The notes: a model not told the origin generated them from the sequence alone. 64,000 nucleotides of DNA from Prorocentrum cordatum (GCA_963575745.1 CAUYUJ010012169.1:152001-216000), one strand, 5' to 3'. Numbered from the stretch's first letter, positions 11,673 to 23,740 are shown. Made by a program: numbers and translations.

Positions 11673-12829
11673 GCCACGGAGTGCGTCCGAGTCGGCGGGC
11701 AGATTCGGGCAGCCAGGACTGAAAACCGCGGTACGCAGCCCGGGACGTCGCCCGGGCCTCCTCGGAGGTGTCGAGAAGACCAGAGTGCGTCTGAGATGCG
11801 CGCTGCTTCCAGGCTGGTCCTGGCAGGAGCTTCCTCGCTCATGCCAGTCGCATCGGCCTTGCAGTGTAGTGCTGACCTGCAGCGGTTTTCGGGTTGGAGT
11901 AGGCCGCGTGGGGCCGCTTTCATTTATACTCCTTTATTTTCCTGCTTGTTAGTCCCCTCGGGAGCCTAGCCTTGCAGCGGTCCACAGCAAGAAACGCTCT
12001 CGGACGCCTGGTGTTCTGTCGGTCATAACTCGGCTTCGCTTTCCTGCGGCCGTTCGGGACGATCTGGGCACCCCTGGAACGCTCTCGGCGAGGCGCTCCG
12101 GGCACCCCGGAAAGGCGCAGCCGCTGGGAAGCACCCCGAGGCTGGAAAACCGCAAAGAACCCAAGAAGGCCTCAACTCTCGAATTTGGAATTTCCCCCTC
12201 GGCGCGCCGCCGAATGTCTACCACCAGCCCAGGGCCAAGGATGGCCCTGGCCAGGGATGGTGGCGGTGGCGTGCGGTTGCCTCTGCGGACGGCGAGGTGG
12301 AAGCGCAGCTCGCGGAGAAGAAGGAGGAGTGGAGCGCCCGGTCCACCCTGCGCGCGGGGGAGATCAAGGCCCTGGCGCGCTACCGCTGGCCACCCGCCGA
12401 ACCCTCGGGGGAGAAGGACACGCGTGCAGTCGTATGCTTCGTTTGGTCATGGGCGGCGACGGGGAGGAACGTGACATCGGCTGGCACAGCCACGTGCCAT
12501 CGTGTGAGTTGCGCGGTGCACTGCAGATCCCCATAGCCACAAGCTGCCTGCCTGCCTTTCGGCCTCCCCTCCTGCCTGCAGCATGCTTCCTACATCCTGT
12601 CATTTCCCCTCCCCCTTCTCGGTCCTCCCCCCTGCCCCCCCCCCCCGAGGCGCCATCAGATGCGCCACCGATTGGCACGAAATCCCCACGACGGAGGACG
12701 GATGATGATACTGATCTTACACAAAATCGGAAAGTATTTCAAAATCGAATGAAGTTTTCCAGAGAGTATGGTTTCTGCGTTATCGTCTGGAGCCAACCTC
12801 CTTAACCCTTGAGCAGTCTTGGGACCCCC
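11673..12829 (+). other. Mostly unassigned; exon-like segment at 12285-12420
   Basis: In one + frame the segment from about 12285 to 12420 reads a charged, non-repetitive peptide (for example EVEAQLAEKKEEWSAR). It looks more like real protein than its surroundings, but it has no start, splice sites or homologue I can name. The rest shows nothing. C-rich sequence lies at 12600-12650. Confidence 0.25.
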
Positions 12830-13740
12830 GTGGCCCGTCTTTGGAACCGTGGGGCTGATGTGGCTATCTCTGGGCTATCTTAGAGGCTGCTGGGGCCGTC
12901 CTCGGCGGTCGAACCCCGAAAAGGCAAGACCATCGAAATCATTAACTCTGGCTTCCAGGCTTACACATCAGCATGAAAATCTTTAATTTTGGCAAGGACG
13001 TGAAGATCATTCAAAACCGAGCGACAAGCATTCCGTTTGGCCTCCAGGTCTGTCGTACAGAGCAGTCTGGGACGGTCCCGTGGGCCGTCCTGAGACCGTC
13101 TCGAGGGTGCCTTGGGCTGTCCTGCGGCGTACCGTCTCGGAGGCAGCTCGGGGCCATCGTGGCCTCTCTTGGCGGATTGCGCTGCCCTCTAGACCTCACT
13201 CGAGCTATGCGCTTCCCTCTGGACCGACCGCCCCATGAGTGGGACGCCGAGTGGGTCACCCAAGTTTCTATCATGTTCGGCGTGTACCACGCCATGAAAC
13301 GCAGGCACTGCGACCTTTGGGCTTCGCCGCGTGCCTGTGCCAAAGCGGCTGCCCATGCTGCAGCGCTTCTGGCTGCCAAGTGAGACTGGAAGACCCTTCC
13401 TACCCAACGTAATATCATGGCCTCTCTTGGGGCCATCGCGGGATTGGCCGAACTCCACCCAGAACTTGTTTGGAAGGGCCAAGAAGGCTTCACACATCTG
13501 GCACACCAAGCGCCACTTTGCAAGCAAAAGGTGGCCTTCGGCCCATCCCGCCATCGCGCCTGGGTTGCGGACCCGATGGATGTTGGAGGCCTCTTTGGGC
13601 CTTTGAGCGCCTCTCGAGAGTCTCTTGGGGTCATCCTGGGAGCTTCTTGGAGGCCTTGCGAGGCCTCCTGCAGGCTTCTCGTGGGCCCCCCTAGGGAGCT
13701 CTTGGGATCCTCCGGGCGCTTTGGGCCCTGCTTGCAGAGG
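12830..13740. repeat. Degenerate CTTGGGGCC-type satellite
   Basis: Phrases such as GGGCCGTC, TCTCGGAGGC, CTTGGGG and CCTCTTGGG repeat irregularly. This is the same degenerate family that fills 44.3-48.0 kb and 53.5-53.9 kb. Reading frames of 100-290 aa here on both strands are repeat products. Confidence 0.65.
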
Positions 13741-15345
13741 AGGCTTAAGCGGTCCAGCGGTGGCGCGCCCTTCTGGCCGCCGTCTTTGGTCGAAGAGCCC
13801 CAAGCGGCATGCAAATCATCTCTCGGAGGTCCGCGCAGATCTCTTGGATCGGCGCTGCACCCCCCTCCCTGGCGCGCGAAGCGCACCAGCGGCGGCGCCG
13901 GAGGCGCCAGGGGGTCTCCAGCGCTAGTGGGGGGTCCACGGGAGGGAATAGGTTTAAGTCAGACCTGTACCTTTACAGGAGGAATATTCAAAAATAGTAA
14001 CAAAAAATAGTCTGGGGACGATTTCCCTACTAATTCCGATTATCTTCCAATATTTTTTAAATAGTTTCAATTTTTCTTCCAAGATCGGCTTGAACGGGGA
14101 CATGCCCGACCCCAGGGTAGGGAGAGGGGTCAACCCCTCCCCGAGGGGAAGAGGGAGGTTGGAAGAGGAACCTCCCTAGGCCGCCCCCTCCGCCCAGAGG
14201 GCTGGTGGGATCACGCGCGTGCCGTCGCTCGTCCATCTTTTTGGGGTCTCCTGGGCCCCCGAGGCTCTGCAGGAGTGGCCCAGGGTGGGGGGGGCCGCCG
14301 ACTGGGGTGGGGGTGGTTCGGCCGAAGGGGGGCGGGTCCGCTTCGGGGCGGGGAATCAGCCAGGGATTCGCCCGGGGAGCGGGGCTCGACGGCAGGTTCC
14401 GCTTGGGTTCGGGCACCGTGGCTGAAGGGGCGAGCGCACCGCAGCCACGCGCGCGCCATGGCTCTTCTGCTGATGTTTGAGGCATGTCGTGGCGTTTGGG
14501 CTTGGCGCGAGGGCCTCCCACGACAAACATATCGGTGCTTGCGTGCCAGAGCGTTGTCCTTTTCGGAGCTGGGCGCCCTGGCGCGGACGGCCGGACGACC
14601 CCTGCAGCGGGACACCCTGGCAACACGGTTGCCGCCGCAAAAACTGCCCGTTCAACGCCGGTGCCGCGCAAGCGCGGCGCCGAACAGAACCGCTGGGACG
14701 GCTCCAGAACGGGCCTGCCTGGGACCATTTCGTGGCGTGCTGGAAGATCTGGTTCCCAAGAGCGTTGACAGGGCATCGGGACATGCCGTGTATATAGAGA
14801 AGGGAGCGCCCGAGAACGCGCAGGAATCTCGTCAACGTGTGGCCCAGGGGCTTGAACACATTGCTACATTCGGCATGTGGATATCATGTGTACAGGCTTC
14901 GGGGACAACTGTTTGACATGAGGACCATGGCTATTTTTGTTCTGGGGCCTGGAGTACATTGCTGTTTAAAACATGTGGGTATCAGCGACATCAGGTTTAC
15001 TCCGCGGTGTCGAGCTGAGGAGAAGTGTTCGACATGATGGCCAAATTTTCAGTAGGCGAATCATTGAAGACTTGAGGGCGCTCCAGTATGTTGTTGGCGG
15101 ATATACACACCGTGCCCAAACTAACGTGTTCCACTCGTTTTGCCTTGTGGTATCCTGGCGTTGCTGTTTGATCCCTGTCGATCCATCCTGTCCTCTCCCG
15201 TGCCGTGCTGCCTTGTCCTGTCTTCTTCTGTCCTGGCCATCCCCCACCTCTCCGGAACCCTCCGCGTGCCATTCCTAACACACCTTCCTCAGCACCCCTC
15301 GGGCACGCCGCTTGCCCATGCGCAGACGCTCGAAGACCCTGCCCG
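13741..15345. other. Unassigned; two dispersed short repeats
   Basis: 13994-14026 (AGTAACAAAAA, TAGTC, GGGGACGATTT) recurs at 32824-32854. 14146-14214 (CCGAGGGGAAGAGGG, AGAGGGCTGGTGGGAT) recurs at 48096-48172. Overlapping frames on both strands (14057-14916) have skewed composition and no domain. Confidence 0.4.
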
Positions 15346-15480
15346 CGCCCTGCCCCCCTCCCCCCTTCCTCCCCTCCTCCCCTCCCCCCCTCCTCCCCCT
15401 CCTCCCCCCCTCCTCCCCCCCTCCTCCCTTCCCTCCTCCGTCGCCCCCCTTTTCCTTCCTCCCTCCTTCCCTCCCTCCTG
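15346..15480. repeat. CCT/CCCCT-rich tract
   Basis: Irregular C-rich repeats (CCCCCCTCCTCC) on the + strand. Confidence 0.85.
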
Positions 15481-16149
15481 CCGTCAGGCCAGTGCGGTTT
15501 GCAAGTGCTCTGCTAAGGCGGCCAAGCCGTGCAGCCGGGGCGCCCGCTGGCACCGCGCAATCATGCGGTGTACTGCCGATGACCCCATGTGTGTTGAGGC
15601 ATGTCCCCTCCCCTCCCCCGCGCTTCCCCCTCTGGGGGTCCCTTCGGGCCCTCGTCAGAGGGAAGGCGGCACGGCTCCTGGGTCAAGAAACCCAAAGGTG
15701 GACGTTGTGCGCACCCTTGGTCGGAGAATGGCCTGCCCCCCCCTTTTCCAACTCCGCCCAGATCCTCGCAGCCAGGTTTGAGCCCGGGCACGTTGGGTCC
15801 TTCGCCCCAGCGGGATCCTTCGCCCCGTATGGGAGTTGCGACCTGCGTTGTGGGTTCACAGGTAGACGTGCTTGTGGGGTCCGCGCGCTGCGCAACGCTC
15901 CGTTTCTTGTGGGTTGGGTGGGTTGTCGCTTCCTCTAGTGGGTTTCGCCCCAAGCGCGTTCAGGCTCGGTGTCTCCCCTGGCGCGATTCGGCGTTAGCCT
16001 GCTGAAGGGGGGCGGAGGTCGGTCGCAGCTTGTGCCCGCGACCCCTTCGTGCACGAGCGCCCCCGCGTTGATGCGCGCCGCTAGTGCGGAAGCGGCGTTG
16101 CGCCTCGATCGAGGCTGTAACCGCAATGTCCCCTCTCGGGCTTCCATTC
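15481..16149. other. No recognisable gene
   Basis: GC-rich sequence with overlapping open frames on both strands, no domains and no clear repeats. Confidence 0.4.
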
Positions 16150-16552
16150 GTTCATTCCTCCCCTCCCTCCCTCCCCCCCTCCTCCCCCCTCCCCCCCTCC
16201 CCCTCCCCCCTCCCCCCTCCCCCCTCCCTCCCCCCCTCTTCCCCCCCTCCCCCCCTCCCCCCTCCCCCCTCCTCCCCTCCCTCCTCCCCTCCCTCCCCCC
16301 CCCTCCTCCCCCCCTGCCCCGTTTGCTCCCGTTCTCTCCCGGGCCCATCGCCCTCGCCCCTCCCGGCCCCCCTTCTCTTTTGCCCTCCCGGCCCGTCCTC
16401 CATGCCCATGTCCTTTTTCCCCGCGCGCGGACGCCCCCCGCGGCCCGTGGAGGCCCAGGCAGAACCAGAAGAACTTCCTCTCCTCCTCCTCCTCCTCCTC
16501 CTCCTCCTCCTCCTCCTCCTCCTCCTCCTCCTCCTCCTCCTCCTCCCTCCTG
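16150..16552. repeat. CCCCTCC tract and CTC microsatellite
   Basis: Irregular CCCCTCC repeats at 16150-16318 and a pure CTC run at 16481-16551. Confidence 0.9.
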
Positions 16553-16608
16553 TTCCCCTTCCCCCTCCCATCGATGCTCCCATCCCTGCTGCCCGCGAGT
16601 GTCTCCCC

Positions 16609-16745
16609 ACACCTCCTTCTCGTGACGCCCAGGCCATCAGCCAGGCCATCGCCATCCTTCACAGCGACGACGCAAAAGACATTTTCAAGCGGTCCATGAC
16701 GTCGCAGGGGTACCTCTTCCTCCAGGCGCCACGGATCGGAGCCTC
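16609..16745 (+). pseudogene. Protein-coding fragment, dinoflagellate helical protein type
   Basis: One + frame reads a non-repetitive stretch containing AISQAIAILHSDDAKDIF and QGYLFLQ. The pattern of a helix with DDA, a phenylalanine-lysine segment and a terminal FLQ resembles large coiled-coil proteins that I recall from dinoflagellate gene sets, whose function is not established. It lies between a (CTC)n tract on the left and a (GGA)n tract on the right, with no start or stop of its own. It could be an exon of a split gene or a retroposed fragment. Confidence 0.4.
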
Positions 16746-16781
16746 TGGCGGCATCAGTGAGAGGACGGAAGAGGAGGGGGA

Positions 16782-16853
16782 GACGAGGAGGAGGAGGAGG
16801 AGGAGGAGGAGGAGGACGAGGAGGAGGAGGAGGAGGAGGGGGAGGAGGACAAT
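16782..16853. repeat. GGA microsatellite
   Basis: GGA repeats with single GGACGA interruptions. Together with the CTC run at 16481 it makes an inverted pair of tracts. Confidence 0.95.
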
Positions 16854-17620
16854 CTAGGTGTGTTCGCGCCATATCTGACGTCATACCCTCCCTCCCATCC
16901 CTTACCATGGCGTAGATATCCTCTTTGTTCGCACTGTCGGATGCCGAGCAGGGCAATGATCGCGAGAGGGTACGCGATGCATGGTAGAGTACGGCATGGC
17001 ATGGCGTCGACGAGCACGGCATACCGTAGCAAACGATAGCGTGGCGTGGCATTGCGCAGTGAAGCATGGCATCAGAAAACATCGCGACGCAAATCATGGC
17101 ATCGCACAGCGGCGCAAGACGCAACACCGCGCAGCATGGCATGGCATGGCGCCAGGTCCCTTGTAGGGTAAGTGGATCATCTTCGAGAGGTGTAGGCCAG
17201 TCTGGAGTCGTGGCTCCACGTCTACCTCTTTGGGCTCCCCGAAAAGCACACAAGGCGGGGCTGATGGAGAGCACCCGCTGGTTCTGCTTCTAACCTTGTC
17301 TTCTCAAAGCAGAAACGGGGCTCCCGCTTGATATTGCCTGAAAGCGACGACGCCCCAAAGTGGGGTCTTTGCGGGCCAAAAAATCAACGAATCAATCCCG
17401 AAAGCGTAATCACTTCCGATGGTTTCTAGAGTTGGGGCCTGTCTGGAAGGACCGAAAACGCCCGCGCTGCAGCGGGAACACGAGTAAGAACAACCAGGGG
17501 CGCAGTAATGGGACCAGCGCGCCAGCGGGAGCAACATTAAAAAATGGAAAATCCATGTCCCGGGAATCCCGTGTGTAAAAAGAGGAGTACGCGGAGGGCG
17601 CAGGATATTTTCCGGACGTC
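16854..17620. other. ATGGC-rich degenerate repeat, then nothing recognised
   Basis: 16975-17155 is rich in GGCATGGCATGGCG words at irregular spacing. 17160-17620 shows no repeat and no supported coding region. Confidence 0.5.
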
Positions 17621-17621
17621 A

Positions 17622-17757
17622 TCAGGGGAGAGAGAGAGAGAGAGAGAGAGAGAGGGGAGTATACTCATAGTGTGTAAGTGTGGAGGAGGAGGCGGAGGAG
17701 GAGGAGGGGGAGGAGGAGGAGGAAGGGGAGGAGGAGGAGGAGGAGGAGGAGGAGGTT
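17622..17757. repeat. GA and GGA microsatellites
   Basis: A (GA)n run at 17627-17654 and GGA repeats at 17684-17757, with a shorter GGA run at 17780-17810. Confidence 0.9.
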
Positions 17758-17899
17758 GGGAGCAGAGAAGTAGCAAATTAGGAGGAGGAGGAGGAGAAGA
17801 CGGAGGAGGAAACGGACCAGCTTCAACCCAAGACTCATCACCCCAAGCTCTTCGCAGGCCACTACAAGGAGTCATTTCCACTGAGGGAGTATCTTCGTT

Positions 17900-18740
17900 G
17901 GGAGACAACCGTGTGAACATCTTGAAATGTGCCAAAACACCATTCTCAGGATTTCAACGCCACGACTTAACCTGATTGTAAGGTCTTGGCGATTCTGAAT
18001 CGTGCTAGAGCACCATTCTTGAGATTTCAACACCGCGAAGCGACATAACTGTTGGACCCTGAAAATATTGTATATTTCCAAACCACATTTTCTGATACGT
18101 GAACCATGAGAATCAGTGACATTCTTGCACATGTTCAGAACGAATGAGCGCGGCGCTAAATCGAGAGCCACAGTTTGAAAGGAACGGCCCTCGACCCGTG
18201 AAACTCTGGCAAATGTTTCAAACGAATGCGCGCGGAGCTAAGTGGAGAGCAACATTAAAAAAACGTCCTCAATCTGTTAACCGTTTGCGAAACAACAATG
18301 AGTGAATATGACTGTGCGCGGCGCTAAGGCGAGATCCACATTTTGAATAGGAACCGCCTTCATTCCGTGAGACTTTTGCACACGTTTCAAACGAATGCGT
18401 TCGGCGACAAGGCGAGAGCCACATTTTGAAAAGGAACCGCCCTTAAGCCATGAAATCCTAACAAATGGTTTAGACAAGTCCGCGCGGCGCTAAGGCGAGA
18501 GCCACATTTTGAAAAGGAGCCGCGTTCAATCCGTGAAGCCCTTGCATTTTCTGAAAAGACGAATGCGCGCGGCGCTAAGGCGATAGCCAGATTTTGAAAA
18601 GGAGCCGTCCTCAATCTGTAAAAGCCTTACATATCTTTGCAACGAGTGTGCGCGGCGCTAAGGCGAAAGCCACAGTTTGAAAACCACCCGCCCTTCCATC
18701 TGCGGAAGTGCTGCCAATGTTTAAAACTTCAGGGCCATGA
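17900..18740. repeat. Tandem repeat of about 83 bp
   Basis: The core GCGCGGCGCTAAGGCGAGAG followed by CCACATTTTGAAAAGGA occurs at 18316, 18398, 18482, 18567 and 18650, a spacing of 82-85 bases. More diverged units lie at 18154 and 18229. Each unit ends with a CCGTGAAA and TTTCAAACGAATG spacer. Two diverged units recur at 31.62-31.78 kb. Confidence 0.9.
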
Positions 18741-20429
18741 GCAATGGGGGAGTCCCAGGCGAAACGCCCGGCCCGCCCGAATAACCGACAAGTCTGGCGT
18801 GCCAGGGGGGAAGTTGTTATCTATGAGGAGAAGGGATGGAGAACCACGAGGTCAGGAGAAGAGGTGGGCGCCGTAGGGGGGATGTCCGAAAGTACGTGGG
18901 CACGATGGAGGAGGCAGGGGAGGCCCGGAGGATGACGCGGAGGAGGTGGTGGGAAGGGGGAAGCGGCGGGGATGGGGAAACGGAACCGGAGACCAGGGCG
19001 GCCACCAGGGCCCTAGTGTCAGTCCCCAGCGCGTGCCTGCTCGGGCAGGTGTCACAGGGATGGGCCTGGGGCGCCTGGAGGGGCGCGCAGACACGCGCGG
19101 ATTCACGTTTCGCGCCTGGCCTCGCTCCTCCCCTCCCCCCCCAATGTCCGACCTCCTCCTGCGCCTCCCTCCCTCTCCCGCCCTCTCCGCCTGCCTCCCT
19201 CCATCATCCCTCCCTCCGAGCCTCCTCTCCTCCCTCCTTCGCTTCTCCGTCTCTTCAGTCATGTACCGTTTCCTCTGCGCTTTCCTTTCTCGCTTCGCCC
19301 CCCCCCGTCCTCACCTCCCCCCTCTCTTGCTTCATCCCTGCCACGCCTCACGACGGGGTACCGCTCGGTTCGTCACACTCTCGGTCAAAGCGCTGGAATG
19401 AGGACCCCTTTGGTGCGGGGAGGGGCCTCGGAATTCCTCAGGTCCTTCCTCTGGCCGTTCCTCGGGCGCCGTTTTCGCAGGATAGTCGAATTTGACTAGA
19501 AGGTCGGCCCTGCCAGATAACGGGTACCCTTGTGTCCTGCGTGTCGCGACTCATGCCTTCTACATTCCTGTGGCAGTGTGAAGCGTCTTGTATCCTCTCG
19601 CGTGCCCTCCCACGTCAAACTCGATTGTAGACCTTGGCGGCGGAACTGGGGCCAGAGAGGGGCTTCGCTCCCAACGCAAGCATCCTCAGGGCAAGACCCT
19701 GAGTTCATCTTATTCCAGACGCACCCTGCAATCATGGCGGCTGTCGTGCCTGCCGCCGTCGGGGGCCTCCCGTGAGGTCCACGGGGCAAGCAGCTCCACC
19801 GCGTCAGGCGCTGCCGCAGTCCGGAGGGGGCTGCACAGGGTGCCAGCGCCTCTCCCGCACCGAGCGACGAGAGGAGGGGCGCCTGGCCGCTGCGCAGGCC
19901 TCGAGATTGCAGACCACAGGCCTCCATCGAGCAGACCTGAAGGTTCAGCGGGGCCAGGTACGGGGTGGCAGGTCTGGACTGCGAGCGCGGCTCCTGACCA
20001 GCGGGGACGATTCCCCCCACTGGGATGGCGAAGCGCGCCCCGAGCCTCCCTCGTGCCGCTGAGAGCTCCCGCCTCCTGCTCACCAGGCGGGGAGCATCGG
20101 GCACTGGCTCTTCCTCGGTACGGCGTTCGATGGATTCCGCTGCGAACCGCAGCGCTGTAGCAGCCTCGATGCGTCTTCTCCCCTGCTGTTCTTCGCTCCC
20201 CCTCTGGCCCTGACCCTGGCGGCGCCTGCCAGGGATTCTGGGGCTGGGCGGCAGTGCGCGAACGCCCCGCCGAGACCCCACCCGGGGCTTTCCACGAGGC
20301 GGCGGGGCGCGCGCCGGGGCAGGGCCACTTTTGCGGGTGGGGACGGTAGCATTTTCCGCATGAGGGTTGGGGCACATGTCGAGTAGGAGAGGCGGCAAGA
20401 CTAGGAAGAGGAGGAGCATGGCGCAGCGG
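18741..20429. other. Unassigned; CCT-rich patch, no supported gene
   Basis: 19130-19330 is rich in CCCTCC words. Long frames on both strands (18836-19495 +, 19496-20400 -) are arginine-, proline- or serine-rich and show no domain. Confidence 0.4.
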
Positions 20430-20780
20430 TCCAGGAGGAGGAGGAGGAGGAGGAGGAGGAGGAGGAGGAGGAGGAGGGGAAATGAGGGATGAGGGAGGGG
20501 GGGCTCCTTCCCCTCCTCTCCTCCACCGTCCTCTTCCTCCTCCCCCTCCTCTCCCCCATCATCCTCGTCCTCCATCGCCCTCCCCCCTCCCCCGGTCTCC
20601 TCCGCCTCCTCCTCCTCCTCCTCCCCTCCTCCTCCTCCCCTCCTCCTCCTCCTCCTCCTCTCTTCCTCCCCCTCATCCTTCTTCTCCTCCTCCTCCTCCT
20701 CCTCCTCCTCCTCCTCCTCCTCCTCCTCCTCCTCCTCCTCCTCCTCCTCCTCCCCCTCCTTTTCCTCCTCCTCCTCCCCT
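20430..20780. repeat. GGA tract, then long CTC microsatellite
   Basis: GGA repeats at 20430-20478 are followed by CTC/TCC repeats at 20512-20780. The CTC tract ends directly at the spliced-leader relic of LINE-B. Confidence 0.95.
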
Positions 20781-20802
20781 TCCGTTGCCATTTTGGCTCA
20801 AA
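20781..20802 (+). other. Spliced-leader (DinoSL) relic at 5' end of LINE-B
   Basis: This 22-base segment matches the dinoflagellate trans-spliced leader at 20 of 22 positions. It has GTT where the leader has GTA, and ends CAAA rather than CAAG. It retains the intact 13-base core GCCATTTTGGCTC. The leader is added to mRNAs by trans-splicing and is not normally found next to genes in the genome. Its presence here marks the downstream sequence as a reverse-transcribed mRNA. Confidence 0.85.
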
Positions 20803-20939
20803 ATTGTTTGTTCCACAGGGAAACAAGTGGATACCGCTAGTCCGCGGATAGACCCAGTGCTCTCGACGCTCTGCTGCGTCAAGCTGCCCAGGCGGCGCAT
20901 CAGCCCCTTTTCGTCTCGCTCCCTGCAGTCCAAGCGATA

Positions 20940-21206
20940 GTGACATCTCCTTGGCACAAGGAGGATGATGGCGACGGCTGGCAGCGTGCTGGCAAAGGGA
21001 ACAAGGCGGGTGAAGGCGGGAAGCGTTCGTCGTACACAGTGTGCGCTTGTGGTCATTGGACTTACGATCGCCTGCTGGCACGTCGTGGGCTTTGTGTCGG
21101 GTGTGGCAAGTCTCTCCTTCCAGCTACCAGCTCTTCCTGTGTGGCCGGAGGTCGTGGGGCTGGCGACAAACGTGGAGGTGGAGTGCAATGCTCGGGGGGG
21201 GCCTAG
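20940..21206 (+). pseudogene. LINE-B ORF1 fragment with zinc-ribbon-like motif
   Basis: The frame reads CACGHW, a 12-residue spacer, then CVGC, a four-cysteine ribbon-like arrangement preceded by a lysine/glycine-rich linker. Small CxxCG-W-CxxC ribbons are common at the N terminus of dinoflagellate LINE proteins and probably bind nucleic acid. The frame shifts soon after (about 21180). The start is not clear because the frame opens without an ATG. Confidence 0.5.
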
Positions 21207-21215
21207 CAGTCTGCC

Positions 21216-22095
21216 GTGGATGCCACCGCCGTCGCCACCCTCCAGAAGGCTGCAGCCCAGCTGCAGCCAGAGCTGGCAGCAGAGGTGCTCGCGAAGTTCA
21301 AGGTCGAGTCTGTCGAGCCCGTCGCGCCAAAGCAGCCGCAGCTTCCCGAGCCAGGGATCAACCAGGCTGCTGCTGCCAAGCGCGATGCTACGAAGGCTCT
21401 CAGTCGTGCCATTGACGAAATGGAGAGGGCCCAGCGCTACTTGCAGGAGTGCCAAGAGAAGATCGACTGGTGCCTGGGCGAGGAGGCTGAGGCTCAGCGG
21501 CGTTGTGATCAGCGCACCTGTCCTCCAGTACAGCAAGGGTCGAGCTCCAAGTCGGTGATGCACATTGACGTGCTCCAGAGCAATCCTGACTCGCTCGAGC
21601 TACGCGCGGGTTTGCAGTGGACCTCTCGGGCGATGAGTTCGCCGACGCTGACAGGCTGGATTTCGCGAAGTGGGTCGAGGACCAATAGGAGGGCGTCGCG
21701 GAGCTCCTCCGCTCGGCGTCCGCCACCATCCAGGAGAAGGCCGAGGAGGCGCAGAGGGAGTACAGGGGCCGCGCCGAGCAGCTGGCCAAGAACCGCAAGA
21801 CGGCGAATGGTCCCGCGGCTGAGGGCGGGAATTCCAAGCCAGAGGCCAAGCGTGACGGTGGCGACGCTGGTGGAGGAGGAGCTGCGCCGCAGCCCGGCAG
21901 CGGATCGGCGGCGGCTGAGCAGCCATGCAGCCGAGGCGCGAGAGGGTGCAAGCAGATGCTCCCGAAGTTCCTGACGACGACGAAGACCAGTCGCAGAAGA
22001 GAAAGGCAGCGCTGCCGGAGGCTGCCTGGGCGAGGTCGGCGACCGGGCAGGCCGGCAAGGAGGCCGCAGAGACTTCTAATGTGCATCGTCGAGTT
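21216..22095 (+). pseudogene. LINE-B ORF1 coiled-coil region, broken
   Basis: 21216-21515 reads an alanine/glutamate/lysine-rich helical segment (LQKAAAQLQPELAAEVLAKF, AIDEMERAQRYLQECQEKID). After a frameshift, 21612-21960 continues in another frame with LSGDEFADADRLDFAKWVED, a TAG at 21686-21688, and more coiled coil (EKAEEAQREYRGRAEQLAKN). A further shift leads to an acidic DDDEDQSQKRK segment and a stop near 22100. It most likely served as the RNA-binding and assembly protein of the element. Confidence 0.55.
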
Positions 22096-22099
22096 TGAC

Positions 22100-22950
22100 C
22101 ATCGGCAGGTTTGCGTTCGTGGCTCGGTGTTGGGGAGCTCAGGCACAAGGCGGCCGATGCGCGCGCGCTCGGGCGCGGACCTACTGACGAGGGCCGCCCC
22201 CGTGAAGAGAGTGGGTCAGGCAAGGAGCACGGTGACGAGTGCTCCCAGTGAAGCTTCTGGCCCCGTTCCTGATTGCTCGGTTCCACCCCTCTCCCTGGCG
22301 CGCGGCAACATCGCGCGTTGTGGGCCCGCGGCCGAGAAGTGGCTGAAGGAGACATGCCCAAGGCTGTCGGCCGCCTGGGTTGGACGGCCGCAGGTGCCTA
22401 GGCGGGCGCGACCGAGGTCAGCGATGCATCGGCAGGGGCGCTGGCGCAGGCCAGGAGGAAGCTTGGTCCGGCGGCCCTCTACCCCGAGGCGGAGAGTTGA
22501 TGGAAGTCAAGCCGTTGTTCGCGCTGGTGCTTCTGCTCGCTCAGCCAGAAGCATATTGCTCTCGCGCTTGCGCCGGTTTATTTGGCGTCTGGCCATGGCG
22601 CTGGTGGGGCAACCTTCGGATTCCCAGCCAGCTTGGAGCTCGCCTCAGCCAGGTTCGCGGGCCGCCCCTGACCGTCGGCGACTGGCAGACCGAGCTTCCG
22701 GCGCTGACTGGCACGGCCTTCCTGAAGCAGCTTGGCCTGGCGGAGGTGCCCTCAGGCTTCGCGGCCAGCTGCGCGGGCGGACGTGGGGCCGCGAGACTCA
22801 TCGGTATGCGCCCTGGTCGCCGCCTCGTTTGCCCCTGCTGTGAAGTTCGACAGGGGCTCTGCGCCGCGGGGCGCGCGCCCGTCGCTCGGGCGCCACATCG
22901 GCGCGCGTCCTAGGAGCATCCGCGGCTGGAAGGTGGCGGCGCCCAAAGCT
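22100..22950 (+). pseudogene. LINE-B endonuclease (EEP) remnant
   Basis: Pieces in different frames resemble the endonuclease/exonuclease/phosphatase fold of LINEs. They are VYLASGHGAGGATFG near 22580, LTVGDWQTELPALTGTAFLK near 22670 (the GDW position matches the GGDxN motif of the family), and RPRSIRGWKVAAP near 22905, which resembles the linker that follows the domain. At least two frameshifts separate them. The enzyme would have nicked target DNA to prime reverse transcription. Confidence 0.5.
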
Positions 22951-23153
22951 TAGGACATCGCGATGGTGGAGCGGGCTCGCCTCTCCAGGCTGGAGCGCCC
23001 AAGCACGTTCCGCCCCCGCTTTGCGGCGGCGAGGCTCGCGCTGGAGCGGCGCGCGACGATGCCGAGACAGCTCTGTCGCGCGGCGCCCAGCGGGGCGGGC
23101 GGGCGCCGGCGCTTGAGTTCGCAGCCTGCGAGAAAAGGCATGCGGGGCAAAGA

Positions 23154-23740
23154 TTGAGAGATGTTGCCGGGGCGCTGCCAGCAAACTCGTATCAAGGTGA
23201 GCCCGATCATCCAGGGGGCTGCCCCTGGCCCCCTGTCGGTGGATCGCCATGCGCGTCTCTGGCAGTCTCTCGAGGTGCAGCTCCTGTTTGTCACGAGGCT
23301 CTGCGATCCATATTCGGACCTAGAGGAGTCGGCCGCCCCCCCCCCCCCCTCCCCGAAGCATGCGTCTCAGTTTTGGAGCACCTTGAAAGCCCTGGGGAGC
23401 TTGGAGGTCCCTGGCGCCCTGGATCTCACGGATGAGGGGAAGGTGGCCGCCTTGGGCAACTGGCTTAGATGGCTGTCTCAACTTCATGATGTGTCTGTGG
23501 AGAGCCTCCAGCAGCTCCATGACGATGCCCAGTCTAGGGGTAGGAAGGCAGCGAATACAGCGGCTGTGCAGGCCCGAGCGCGGTGAATGGTCTGGCTGTC
23601 GGATGCCCTTGCGGTTTCGGCCTCGCGCGCCCATAATTCGTTGAAGGCTCCAGCGGGGGCCACGGGCCCGAAGCAGGCTCCGATTTTTAGAGGTCACCCC
23701 GCCACCGCGGCCAGGGCGAGGCTCGAAAAGTGCTGGCCTC
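23154..23740 (+). pseudogene. LINE-B region between endonuclease and RT, broken
   Basis: The 141-aa frame 23161-23586 is tryptophan- and leucine-rich with a proline run from a C tract at 23336-23349. It fits the variable linker between EEP and RT by position only. It shows no motif of its own. Confidence 0.35.

Noticed and set aside
19496-20791. 431-aa minus-strand frame
   Set aside because: Its first third is poly-glutamate from the CTC tract and the rest is arginine/proline-rich GC bias with no domain. The opposite strand is equally open.
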